Below, piece by piece: positions 36,387 to 45,271 of a stretch of DNA of 64,000 nt. Each line of letters begins with the position of its first letter. Position 1 is the stretch's first letter. The stretch is from Pelagicoccus sp. (GTDB lineage Bacteria; Verrucomicrobiota; Verrucomicrobiia; Opitutales; Opitutaceae): NCBI GenBank assembly GCA_028284635.1, contig JANQRJ010000076.1, forward strand, positions 1-64,000. The letters run 5' to 3'. Below the pieces are notes generated by a model, which did no database searches, had not been told where the DNA came from, and saw only the letters and a list, made by a program, of their open reading frames with translations. Position numbers and translations under genes: made by a program.

Positions 36387-37745
36387 CTACTTACCAATAC
36401 AGAAACTGGAAAACAGCACGTCCAGCATATCCTCCGTATCGATCCGACCGAGGATGCGGCCAATGGCATCGACAGCCCCGCGCAGCTCGCTAGCGACAAA
36501 CTCCGCAGGTTCATCCTTCTCCATGTTTGTCAGAGCCGCACGGAGACAGGCCGCCAATTCGCCCAGAGCCACACTGTGCCTGGTGTTAACCAAAATCAAA
36601 TCGTCTCCCTCGTGGGAGAAATGGGCGTCGATCTTTTCGACGATGCCGGCCTGCAAGGCCTCTAGGCCTTGGCCATCGAGGGCGGACATCTGCACGGATG
36701 CGAAGGCCTCGAGTTCCCGAGCGAGCGGATTCGCCGGGCCGAGGTCGATCTTGTTTTGCACCACGATGCAGTTGTCCGAGCTCAAGCGAGCAAGAACGGT
36801 ATCCGGCAGGGTAGGGGAGGGGCGACTCGCATCGAGCACCAGCAGAAACAGGTCCGCTTCGTCAACCAACTCGACCGTTTTGCGGATCCCTTCGCTCTCG
36901 ACCGCAGTTCGAGCTTCACGCAGACCAGCCGTATCCATAATTTGAAGACAATAATCTCCCACAATCACTCGCTCGCGAATGAAGTCGCGCGTCGTCCCGG
37001 GTTCGTCGCTCACGATTGCCCGTTCGAAGCCGAGCATGCAATTGAGCAGGGAACTCTTACCGGCATTCGGCTCGCCCAGGATGAGCGTCCTGACGCCCTC
37101 GCGCAGAAAAGCGGCATACTTGCCACTATCGATCAGTCGGCTGCAAAACGTAAGGGCATCTTGGATACTTTCCATCTCCGCGGTCTTTCGTTCCGGCGGG
37201 AGATCCTCCTCTGGAAAGTCGATGTAGGCCTCCACCGTAGCCACCGTGGCGAGCAGGCGGGCCTTCAGCGCATCGAGCTGTTTGCCGAAGTCGCCACGCA
37301 GCTGGTTGCTAGCCACGCGAATCGCCCGATCGCTGCGGGCTTGGATCAGCTCCATCACCGCTTCGGCCTGGGTGAGGTCAAGGCGACCGTTCAGGAAAGC
37401 CCTTCGGGTGAACTCGCCTGGGTCAGCCTGTCGGCAGCCGCGAGCGAGCAGGTCTTGCAGGATGCGAGTCGCGATCAAGGGATTGCCGTGGCAAGCGATT
37501 TCAAGCGTATCCTCGCCTGTGTAGGAACGCGGCCCTTGCAGAAAGACGTAGACCACATCGTCTAGCTCTTCGCCACTGGCAGAACGGTAGAGAGCATGGA
37601 CGGCGCGGCGCGGGGCAGGGGAGCGGGTCAGACGGAAGGCAGACGAGGCAATCTCGCCACTGGCAGATCCCGTCACGCGAATCATCGCTACGGCGGATTC
37701 TCCGGAAGGCGTCGCCAGAGCAGCGATTGTATCTGAATTTTCCAT
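36387..37745 (-). CDS. mnmE: tRNA modification GTPase MnmE
   Basis: 452 aa. N-terminal tetrahydrofolate-binding domain (DTIAALATPSGESAVAMIRV), helical domain, inserted G domain with G1 GEPNAGKSSLLN, G2/G3 GTTRDF and MDTAGLREA, G4 QNKIDL, and the C-terminal FCIGK with the conserved Cys. Partner of MnmG directly downstream. A 29-bp perfect inverted repeat sits just upstream of the start. Confidence 0.97.
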   Translation of the reverse strand: MENSDTIAALATPSGESAVAMIRVTGSASGEIASSAFRLTRSPAPRRAVHALYRSASGEELDDVVYVFLQGPRSYTGEDTLEIACHGNPLIATRILQDLLARGCRQADPGEFTRRAFLNGRLDLTQAEAVMELIQARSDRAIRVASNQLRGDFGKQLDALKARLLATVATVEAYIDFPEEDLPPERKTAEMESIQDALTFCSRLIDSGKYAAFLREGVRTLILGEPNAGKSSLLNCMLGFERAIVSDEPGTTRDFIRERVIVGDYCLQIMDTAGLREARTAVESEGIRKTVELVDEADLFLLVLDASRPSPTLPDTVLARLSSDNCIVVQNKIDLGPANPLARELEAFASVQMSALDGQGLEALQAGIVEKIDAHFSHEGDDLILVNTRHSVALGELAACLRAALTNMEKDEPAEFVASELRGAVDAIGRILGRIDTEDMLDVLFSSFCIGK

Positions 37746-37756
37746 ACAAAAATTAT

Positions 37757-37842
37757 GAGGTAGGGCTGGACCGCCGGGCCGGCCGTAATGGAGGAAGAAA
37801 AGACGAGGCTCCGCGGCCGGCCCGGCGGTCCAGCCCTACCTC
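37757..37842. repeat. Perfect 29-bp inverted repeat, 28-bp loop
   Basis: Arms 37757-37785 and 37814-37842 are exact reverse complements, beginning GAGGTAGGGCTGGACC. GC-rich (CCGGGCCGGCCG). It lies between the mnmE start and the recA terminator. Its TAGGGC...GCCCTA outer part resembles other GTAGGG-ended palindromes in the window. Confidence 0.9.
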
Positions 37843-37850
37843 AGGCGAAA

Positions 37851-37880
37851 GAAAAAAGGCCGCTTTGACAAGCGGCCTTT
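37851..37880 (-). terminator. Rho-independent terminator of recA
   Basis: Hairpin AAAGGCCGCTT / AAGCGGCCTTT with a 4-nt loop, followed on the minus strand by a run of T. About 29 bp beyond the recA stop. Confidence 0.88.
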
Positions 37881-37908
37881 GGAAAAGGTTGTTCTAGAAA
37901 GATCGTCC

Positions 37909-38970
37909 CTATTTGGCTGCCGCCGCTTCGAGCTCCTTCTTCTCGACCATATCGGGACGAAGCGTGGCCACGATCTTGTCGGAGATCTCGGCCATGATCT
38001 CGGGATTCTCCTTGAGGAAGGTCTTCGCCGCCTCGCGACCTTGGCCGACCAGATCTCCGTTGTAGGAAATCCAGGCTCCCTTCTTCTCGAGAATCTTATG
38101 TTCGATGCCCAGATCGATGATCGAGCCCGTACGGGAGATGCCTTCGTTGTACATTATATCGAACTCGCATTCGGTGAAGGGTGGGGCGACCTTGTTCTTG
38201 ACGAACTTGATGCGCGTGCGGTTGCCCACCACCGTGCCAGAACTGTCCTTGATCTGGCCGATGCGGCGGATGTCCATGCGGATCGAGGAGAAGAACTTGA
38301 GAGCCCGACCGCCAGGAGTCGTTTCCGGGCTGCCGAACATTACGCCGATTTTCTCGCGTATCTGGTTAGTGAATAGGCAGATGCATTTCGTCTTGCTCAC
38401 GATGGCCGTAAGACGACGCATTGCCTGGCTCATCAGACGAGCCTGCGAGCCCACCGTGGCATCGCCCATCTGTCCATCGAGCTCGTTCTTGGAGACAAGA
38501 GCAGCAACCGAATCCACCACAATCACGTCGATCGCGTTGGAGCGAATGAGCGTCTCTGTTATATTAAGAGCGTCTTCGCCCGAATCCGGCTGGGAAACGA
38601 GCAGGTCATCGACATTGACTCCGAGAGTACGAGCGTACTTCGGATCGAGGGCATGCTCCACATCAATGAAAGCCGCCAAGCCGCCCTTGCGCTGAGCCTC
38701 CGCGATCAAGCTCAGACACATCGTAGTCTTGCCCGAAGACTCCGGACCGTAGATTTCGCATATGCGACCGCGCGGCAAACCGCCCACGCCCAAGGCCATG
38801 TCGATGGAAATCGAACCGGTGGAAATCGTGTCCACCTTAAGCGAAGCCCCGCTTCCCAGGCGCATGATCGAGCCCTCTCCAAACTGTTTCGTGATGGCGG
38901 AAATCGCCATTTCGACGTTCTTCTGACGGTCGTCGCTAGGGGGGAGGGGGTTCGTTTTGCCTTTAGCCAT
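37909..38970 (-). CDS. recA: Recombinase RecA
   Basis: 353 aa from ATG 38970 ([16 protein letters not shown]); the frame is open to 39066, but RecA similarity begins here. Homologous recombination and SOS co-protease. Walker [45 protein letters not shown] and the C-terminal [19 protein letters not shown] are intact. Single gene with its own terminator. No clear LexA box was identified upstream. Confidence 0.97.
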   Translation of the reverse strand: MAKGKTNPLPPSDDRQKNVEMAISAITKQFGEGSIMRLGSGASLKVDTISTGSISIDMALGVGGLPRGRICEIYGPESSGKTTMCLSLIAEAQRKGGLAAFIDVEHALDPKYARTLGVNVDDLLVSQPDSGEDALNITETLIRSNAIDVIVVDSVAALVSKNELDGQMGDATVGSQARLMSQAMRRLTAIVSKTKCICLFTNQIREKIGVMFGSPETTPGGRALKFFSSIRMDIRRIGQIKDSSGTVVGNRTRIKFVKNKVAPPFTECEFDIMYNEGISRTGSIIDLGIEHKILEKKGAWISYNGDLVGQGREAAKTFLKENPEIMAEISDKIVATLRPDMVEKKELEAAAAK

Positions 38971-39267
38971 GTGAGTAAATGATGGGTTGAAGTGTTGCTG
39001 TTCGGTACGCTCCCAAATCTGCGTCCGCCAAACTGGACTGGCAAGATTCGAGTGCTCGATGGCCACCCATAATAGCGATCCGCATCGGACAAAAGACGTC
39101 CTACCCCTCCGGATTCATCGAAAAGTCGCGTACCGAACTCCACTTCCTCAGGCGCAAAAGAGCTTGCAGAAACTCCGACAGCTCATTGAACATGGGCGTT
39201 CGCGGCCTAGAACCTGCTTGTTCGGAGCCGCGACGAACGCACCAACAACGCCTTTCAAGAACACGCC

Positions 39268-39609
39268 ATGAAAATCAAAGCATATCTCAAACCCACCTGC
39301 GGCTGGAGCATGGGCGTCCGCGCCATCATGGCCAAGCACGACCTGCAGTACGAGGACATCGACATCATCAACAATCCAGACAACTACGCCGAGATGGTCG
39401 CCAAGTCTGGACAGCCCCTTTCTCCCTGCGTCGAGATCGACGGCATCATGCTCGCCGACGTCAGCGGCGAGGAAGTCGAGACCTACATGCTGGAAAACAA
39501 GCTCATCGAGCCAAGCGAAGCCCCCGCCACCGCGCCCACCGACCGAGGCTGCACCGACGAGGAGCACGAGAAGATGAGGGCAGCCGCCAAGCCCATTCGC
39601 TTCTTCTAA
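39268..39609 (+). CDS. Glutaredoxin-family protein, monothiol type
   Basis: 113 aa. Thioredoxin-fold protein with the active-site motif C-G-W-S (KPTCGWSMGVRAI) in place of the dithiol CPYC. The thioredoxin cis-Pro lies in GQPLSPCVEIDG. A ~30-residue C-terminal tail (DRGCTDEEHEKMRAA) is not part of the fold and carries an extra Cys. Lies upstream of gltB in the same direction, 125 bp apart. Confidence 0.85.
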   Translation: MKIKAYLKPTCGWSMGVRAIMAKHDLQYEDIDIINNPDNYAEMVAKSGQPLSPCVEIDGIMLADVSGEEVETYMLENKLIEPSEAPATAPTDRGCTDEEHEKMRAAAKPIRFF

Positions 39610-39734
39610 GAGACCGGAACCGCCACGACAGCGCCGCTCGCCAGAGCGCCACCAAACGGCCGGAGTCAGATCCGGCCCTTTTTATCCATACGCGCCACAG
39701 CCAAACAACCACGCCAGCCAAAACACTTTATCCG

Positions 39735-42700
39735 ATGAACAAGATTCAAGCCTCTCCGCTCCTCTATAAGAAGGAATTCGAGCACGACGCATGCGGCGTC
39801 GGCCTTATCGCCAACATAAACGGCGAACCGACCCACCGCATCCTCCAACGCTCCATCGAGGCTCTCAAAAATCTCGCCCACCGCGGCGCCGTCGATGCCG
39901 ACGCCATCACCGGAGACGGAGCAGGCGTCCTCACCCAGATACCCTACGAACTCTTCCGCTCCTACCTCGCCGACCAAGGCAAGCAGCTCTTCAACGACCA
40001 GGATCTCGGCGTCGGGGTCATCTTCCTCCCCCGCGAAGACGAATACGCCCAGGCCCACGGCAAGAAGATCATCGAAGAGGCCATCGCCGACGAAGGCCTC
40101 ACGCTGCTCGCCTGGCGCGAAGTTCCTGTCAACTCCAGCTGCCTCGGTCGCAAGGCCGAAGAAACCCAGCCCCACATCGTCCAAGCCCTCATCGCGAAGA
40201 CCTCCGAGATCTCCGCCGAGGAATACGAGCGCAAGCTCTTCCTCGCCCGCAAGATCGCCGAACGCAAGGCCGCCGAGGCCGAGCTTGAGGACTTCTACAT
40301 ATGCAGCTTTTCCAGCCGCACTATCATATACAAGGGCATGCTCAACTCCCCCCAAGTCCGCCGGTACTTCCCCGACCTCAAGGACCCCACCTACACCACT
40401 GCCTTTGTCATCTTCCACCAGCGCTACTCCACCAATACCTTTCCCCAGTGGCACCTTGCCCAGCCATTCCGCATGATGGCCCACAACGGCGAGATCAATA
40501 CCATCCGCGGCAACCGCAACCTCATGCGAGCTCGCGAAAACTCCAACGTGCACGGCGTCTGGGGCGACCGCTTCGCCGATATCCGGCCCATCGCCCAGCC
40601 CGACATGTCGGACTCCGCCAGCTTCGACAACGCCCTCGAGCTGCTCACCCTCGGCGGCCGCAGCGCCCTGCAGGCTACCACCATGATGATGCCCCCCGCC
40701 TGGGAAAACGACGCCCAGCTCAGCGAAGCCTTGCGCGGTTTCCACGAGTACCACGCCTGCATGCTCGAGCCCTGGGACGGCCCCGCAGCCATCGCCTTCA
40801 CCGACGGTCGCTACGTCGCCGCCTCTCTCGACCGCAATGGCCTGCGCCCCGCCCGCTACAAGATCTACGAAGACGGCACCGTCATGCTCGCCTCCGAGCT
40901 CGGCCTCATCGACGAGACCGACATGAAGACCCTTCGCAGCGGCCGCCTCGGCCCCGGCAAGATGATCGCCATCGACCTTCAGGAAAAGCGCTTCCTCGAC
41001 GACGATGAAATCAAGGCCATGGTCAGCAACGACTCCCGCTTCGCCCAGTGGTGCCAGGAGCATCTCGTCGATCTCGCCCAGCACACCGCCGCCTCCGCCG
41101 CCCCCATCTCCCGGGCCGAAGACGAGGAAGTCCAGCGCCAGCTGGCCTTCGGCTACCACAAGGACGAGTACTCCACCGTCCTCAAGCCGATGGCCGTCAC
41201 CGGCATGGAAGCAAACGGCTCCATGGGCGACGACACTCCGCTCGCCTTCATCTCCCGCCGCCCACGCCTCCTCTACACCTACTTCAAGCAGCTCTTCGCC
41301 CAAGTCACCAACCCCCCCATCGACTCCATCCGCGAACGCTCCGTCATGTCCACCAACATGTTCCTCGGAGGCCGTCTCGGCCTCTTCGAAGACATGCCGC
41401 GCAGCGCCGGTTTCGTGAAGAGCAACACCCCCGTTCTCTTCAACAACGAGCTCGAAAGCCTCTTCCAGATCAAGTTCCTCCAGGACCGCGTCATCCGGCT
41501 GGACGTGACCTTCGACGCCTCCGCCGGACCCGAAGGCCTCGAAGCCGCCATCAAGCAGCTCGCCGACCGCGCCCACGAAGCCGCCGAAAAGAAGTCCGCC
41601 AAGCTCGTCATCCTCTCCGACCGAGGCGTCGACGAGAAGCACGCCGCCATCCCCATGCTCCTCGCCGTCGGCGCCGTGCACCAGCGCCTCGTGCAAAGCG
41701 GCTACCGCATGAAGTGCGACATCGTAGCCGAGACCGGCGAAGCCCGCGACGTGCATCAGATCGCCTGTCTGCTCGGCTTCGGCGCCAACGCCGTCAACCC
41801 CTACCTCGCCCTCGCCATCATGACCAACTTCGCCGACCGTGGCGAAATCGAGGACATCGACGCCCAGACCGCCGCCAAAAACTATCGCGCCGCCATCGAA
41901 AAAGGCCTCCTCAAGATCATGGCCAAGATGGGCATCAGCACTCTCTTCAGCTACTGCCGCGCCCAGATCTTCGAGGCCATCGGCATCTCACAGACTGTCG
42001 TCGACGACTGCTTCACCGGCACCCCCACCCCCATCGGCGGCATCAGCTACGACCTCATTGCCCACGAAACCCTGCAGCGCCACCGCCAAGCCTACGACCC
42101 CGAGCTCGCCAAGGAGCTTCAGGACGCCGGCTACTACAAGGTCGTGCGCAAAGGCGGCGAATTCCACGCCTGGAACCCCAAGGTCGTAGGCGGCATGCAC
42201 CGCTTCCTAAAGACCACCAAGCAGGAAGACTTCGAAAACTACCGCAAGCAGTCCGACGAGCACCAGCCCTACGCCATCAAGGACCTGCTCCGCATCAAGT
42301 TTCCCGAAAAAGGCATCGACATCGGCCAAGTCGAAGAACTCGAGGAAATCCGCCGCCGTTTCACCACCGCCGCCATGTCCCTCGGCGCCCTCTCCCCCGA
42401 ATGCCACGAGACGCTCGCCATCGCCATGAACCGCATCGGAGGCAAGTCCAACTCCGGCGAGGGAGGCGAGGACCCGCGTCGCTACTCCTTGCTCGAAAAC
42501 GGCGACAACGCCTCCTCGGCCATCAAGCAGGTCGCCTCCGGTCGCTTCGGCGTCACCGCCGAATACCTCGCTTCCGCCAAGGAGATCGAAATCAAGATCG
42601 CCCAAGGCGCCAAGCCCGGCGAAGGCGGCCAGCTCCCCGGCCACAAGGTCTCCCCCCTCATCGCCCGCCTTCGCTTCTCCGTGCCCGGAGTCACCCTCAT

Positions 42701-44267
42701 CTCGCCGCCTCCGCACCACGACATCTACTCCATCGAGGACCTCGCCCAGCTCATCTTCGACCTCAAGGAGGTCAACCCCCGGGCCAAGGTCTGCGTCAAG
42801 CTCGTCTCCAGTTCCGGAGTCGGCACCGTCGCAGCCGGAGTCGCCAAAGCCTACGCCGACGTCATCCTCATCTCCGGACACGATGGCGGCACCGGAGCCT
42901 CCCCCCTGTCCTCCGTCAAGCACGCCGGATCCTCCTGGGAGATCGGCCTCGCCGAGACCCACCAAGTGCTCATGATGAACGGCCTGCGCAACCGCGTCAC
43001 CCTCCGCACCGACGGAGGCATGAAGACCGGCCGCGACATCATCATCGCCGCCCTCCTCGGAGCCGAGGAGTACAACTTCGGCACCGCCGCCATGATCGCC
43101 GCCTCCTGCGCCATGTTCCGCGTCTGCCACCTCAACACCTGCCCCGTCGGCGTCGCCACCCAGCGCGACGACCTTCGAGCCAAGTACAAAGGCACCGCCG
43201 AAAACGTCATCAACTACTTCAACGCCGTCGCCGAAGACGTGCGCCAGCAGCTCGCCCGCCTTGGCTACCGCAAGCTCGACGACATCGTCGGCCGCACCGA
43301 ATTGCTCGAGCAGATCGACGACCCGGAGAACCCCAAGACAGCCATGGTCAACCTCTCCGGGCTCCTCCACAACCCCGACCCCAGCGGCGAGGCCTCCCGC
43401 ATCCACACCCGCCCCCGCAACGAACGCCTCGGCTTCGAAGGCAGCCTCGACGCCACCATCATCCAAGAGTCCCACGACGTCATAGTCGGTCGGGCCGCCT
43501 CCTACCGTGGCAAGTACAAAGTCGGCAACACCGACCGCTGTCTCGGCACCCACCTCTCAGGCGAGGTCGCTTACGTGCGCGGCAGCAACCACCTCCCCCC
43601 CGGCTCCATCGACCTCACCTTCAAAGGTACCGCCGGACAAAGCTTCTGCACCCTGCTCACCCACGGCATCAAAGTCACGCTCTACGGCGAGGCCAACGAC
43701 TACGTCGGCAAGGTCATGAGCGGCGGCGAAATCGCCATCCGCCCCCGCGAGCAGGAAACCTACGTCTGGAAGGACAACACCATCCTCGGCAACACCTGCC
43801 TCTACGGCGCCAACGGCGGGCTCCTCTTCGCCGCCGGCCGCGCCGGCGAACGCTTCGGCGTGCGCAACTCCGGCGCCACCGCCGTCGTCGAAGGAGTAGG
43901 GGACCACGGCTGCGAGTACATGACCGGCGGAGTCATCGTCTGCCTCGGAGAGACCGGCACCAACTTCGGAGCCGGCATGAGCGGCGGACTCGCCTTCGTC
44001 TACGACGAGAAAGGCGACTTCGACCGGCATATCAACCCCGCAATGGTCGACGCCGAGCGCCTCGGCGACAGCGGGGAAGTCGACGCCCTCAAGAAGCTCG
44101 TCGAAGCCCACGCCGAAGCCACGCAAAGCCCCCACGCCAAGCAGCTCCTCGAAGACTGGCCCGCCACCGTGGCCAAGTTCTGGAAGGTAGTCCCGCACCC
44201 CTCCACCCCCGAGACCCCCAAGAACGTCCTCCGCCTCGAGGACCTCAAGATCCCCGCCACCGCGTAG
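39735..44267 (+). CDS. gltB: Glutamate synthase large subunit
   Basis: 1510 aa. Converts glutamine and 2-oxoglutarate to two glutamates. ATG 39735 chosen (frame open much further up); the N-terminal glutaminase Cys appears as HDACGVGLIANI (Cys20, with a short propeptide). Glutaminase core YSTNTFPQWHLAQPFRMMAH NGEI is present; central FMN domain; Fe-S cysteines in CAMFRVCHLNTCPVGVATQ; C-terminal GXGXG beta-helix domain (GGLLFAAGRAGERFGVRNSG). No small subunit gltD adjoins it. Followed by a hairpin terminator. Confidence 0.97.
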   Translation: MNKIQASPLLYKKEFEHDACGVGLIANINGEPTHRILQRSIEALKNLAHRGAVDADAITGDGAGVLTQIPYELFRSYLADQGKQLFNDQDLGVGVIFLPREDEYAQAHGKKIIEEAIADEGLTLLAWREVPVNSSCLGRKAEETQPHIVQALIAKTSEISAEEYERKLFLARKIAERKAAEAELEDFYICSFSSRTIIYKGMLNSPQVRRYFPDLKDPTYTTAFVIFHQRYSTNTFPQWHLAQPFRMMAHNGEINTIRGNRNLMRARENSNVHGVWGDRFADIRPIAQPDMSDSASFDNALELLTLGGRSALQATTMMMPPAWENDAQLSEALRGFHEYHACMLEPWDGPAAIAFTDGRYVAASLDRNGLRPARYKIYEDGTVMLASELGLIDETDMKTLRSGRLGPGKMIAIDLQEKRFLDDDEIKAMVSNDSRFAQWCQEHLVDLAQHTAASAAPISRAEDEEVQRQLAFGYHKDEYSTVLKPMAVTGMEANGSMGDDTPLAFISRRPRLLYTYFKQLFAQVTNPPIDSIRERSVMSTNMFLGGRLGLFEDMPRSAGFVKSNTPVLFNNELESLFQIKFLQDRVIRLDVTFDASAGPEGLEAAIKQLADRAHEAAEKKSAKLVILSDRGVDEKHAAIPMLLAVGAVHQRLVQSGYRMKCDIVAETGEARDVHQIACLLGFGANAVNPYLALAIMTNFADRGEIEDIDAQTAAKNYRAAIEKGLLKIMAKMGISTLFSYCRAQIFEAIGISQTVVDDCFTGTPTPIGGISYDLIAHETLQRHRQAYDPELAKELQDAGYYKVVRKGGEFHAWNPKVVGGMHRFLKTTKQEDFENYRKQSDEHQPYAIKDLLRIKFPEKGIDIGQVEELEEIRRRFTTAAMSLGALSPECHETLAIAMNRIGGKSNSGEGGEDPRRYSLLENGDNASSAIKQVASGRFGVTAEYLASAKEIEIKIAQGAKPGEGGQLPGHKVSPLIARLRFSVPGVTLISPPPHHDIYSIEDLAQLIFDLKEVNPRAKVCVKLVSSSGVGTVAAGVAKAYADVILISGHDGGTGASPLSSVKHAGSSWEIGLAETHQVLMMNGLRNRVTLRTDGGMKTGRDIIIAALLGAEEYNFGTAAMIAASCAMFRVCHLNTCPVGVATQRDDLRAKYKGTAENVINYFNAVAEDVRQQLARLGYRKLDDIVGRTELLEQIDDPENPKTAMVNLSGLLHNPDPSGEASRIHTRPRNERLGFEGSLDATIIQESHDVIVGRAASYRGKYKVGNTDRCLGTHLSGEVAYVRGSNHLPPGSIDLTFKGTAGQSFCTLLTHGIKVTLYGEANDYVGKVMSGGEIAIRPREQETYVWKDNTILGNTCLYGANGGLLFAAGRAGERFGVRNSGATAVVEGVGDHGCEYMTGGVIVCLGETGTNFGAGMSGGLAFVYDEKGDFDRHINPAMVDAERLGDSGEVDALKKLVEAHAEATQSPHAKQLLEDWPATVAKFWKVVPHPSTPETPKNVLRLEDLKIPATA

Positions 44268-44276
44268 GATCCAAGC

Positions 44277-44341
44277 GTAGTCGAAATTCACCTACAAGGC
44301 TTCTGCTCGCTTGAACAGAGGCCTTTTTCGTAAAACCAAAC
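44277..44341. repeat. Direct repeat flanking VapBC, left copy (gltB terminator region)
   Basis: AGTCGAAATTCACCTACAA, then the terminator and TTCGTAAAACC. A diverged copy of the same ~60 bp stands at 45126-45186, right after the VapC gene. Confidence 0.65.
44296..44328 (+). terminator. Rho-independent terminator of gltB
   Basis: Stem AAGGCTTCTG / CAGAGGCCTT (one G-T pair), 10-nt loop, then TTTTTCG. It lies about 30 bp after the gltB stop. Confidence 0.8.
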
Positions 44342-44434
44342 GCATATCAAACCAATTAGGGTGAAGTCTCTCGTGGATTTCGGAGCCCTTGTCATGGGCG
44401 ACACATTAAAACGCACCCCGGGAAGGCTCAGCAC

Positions 44435-44469
44435 TTGACAAAGCCTTTCATGCGCATACATGTACGTGC
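44435..44469 (+). promoter_or_regulatory. Candidate promoter/operator of vapBC
   Basis: TTGACA at 44435-44440, then ATGCGCAT (44450-44457) continuing into the near-palindrome TGCGCATACATGTACGTGCA that runs up to the start codon. Same layout as upstream of the RHH/PIN pair at 23.0 kb. Confidence 0.5.
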
Positions 44470-44712
44470 ATGGCTACCAAAACGATCTCCATCGACCTGG
44501 AAGCTTACGAGAAGCTTCGTCGGGCCCGACGAAGCCAAAAGGAGTCTTTCTCCCAGGTGATCCGCCGAGCCGAATGGAGAACCGATCTTCCCTCATGCGG
44601 TGACCTTCTCCGCAGAATAGAGGAGATCGAGCCGATCTCGGAAGAGGAGATCGCGCAGCTCGAACGAAATCAATCTCAGGACTCTCCGCCCCCAAGCAAA
44701 TGGGACGACTGA
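44470..44712 (+). CDS. vapB: VapB-family antitoxin
   Basis: 80 aa. The N-terminal strand-helix-helix (TKTISIDLEAYEKLRRAR, then KESFSQVIRRAEW) is the DNA-binding part of the short VapB/DUF-type antitoxins. An acidic C-terminal tail (EPISEEEIAQLERNQ) ends in PPPSKWDD. It overlaps the toxin start by 13 bp. Sits in what appears to be an insertion between gltB and the WD40 genes. Confidence 0.85.
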   Translation: MATKTISIDLEAYEKLRRARRSQKESFSQVIRRAEWRTDLPSCGDLLRRIEEIEPISEEEIAQLERNQSQDSPPPSKWDD

Positions 44713-45095
44713 GCTTCGATACCACTTTCCTCATCGACCTGCAGCGAGAGCGAAGAAAAGGCCAGCCCGGACCGGCATGCCGTTTCCTCGATGCGCATCG
44801 GAGCGATTCCATCGAAATAAGCTCCGTCGTCTGGGGAGAGTATCTGGAAGGATTCGAAAGCGTAGATGACGAGCGAATCGCGAAGCTTCAAGAGGCGCTG
44901 ACAGTTCTCGTCCAGACAGCCACCACTTCACGAATCTACGCAGCGCTGGCCAGGAAACTTCGTAGCGACGGGCTGCTGATCGGTTCGAACGATCTGTGGA
45001 TCGGAGCGGCAAGCCTCGAACATGCCATCCCCCTCGTAACGAAAAACGCGGAACACTTTCGAAGGTTGCCTGGCTTACGCTTGATCGAGTACTAG
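44700..45095 (+). CDS. vapC: VapC PIN-domain toxin ribonuclease
   Basis: 131 aa. Catalytic acids in order: FDTTFLIDLQRER (first Asp), SVVWGEYLEGF (Glu), SNDLWIGAASLEHAIPLVTK (Asp) and NAEHFRRLPGL at the end. A complete VapC; presumably cuts tRNA. Cognate antitoxin directly upstream, overlapping. Confidence 0.9.
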   Translation: MGRLSFDTTFLIDLQRERRKGQPGPACRFLDAHRSDSIEISSVVWGEYLEGFESVDDERIAKLQEALTVLVQTATTSRIYAALARKLRSDGLLIGSNDLWIGAASLEHAIPLVTKNAEHFRRLPGLRLIEY

Positions 45096-45125
45096 CTTTT
45101 CCATCTCGAACACCTGCAAGGAATT

Positions 45126-45186
45126 ATAGTTGAAATTCACCTACAATATCTCTGCTAAGCCAAGCAAGGACCTCTTCGCAAAACCG
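45126..45186. repeat. Direct repeat flanking VapBC, right copy
   Basis: TAGTTGAAATTCACCTACAA followed by a decayed version of the gltB terminator (CTGCTAAGCC, GGACCTCTTCGCAAAACC). Together with 44277-44341 it brackets the vapBC pair. Confidence 0.65.
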
Positions 45187-45271
45187 AGCACTGACTTCAT
45201 CAACAGTTTGAGCAAGGCAGAAGATCGCATTGCTTGAACGAGGCTATTGTCGTTGGGCAAGCAGCCTAACT

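Noticed and set aside
39735..44267. gltB as part of a gltBD operon
   Set aside because: No gltD-like frame follows; a terminator and a toxin-antitoxin module come next.
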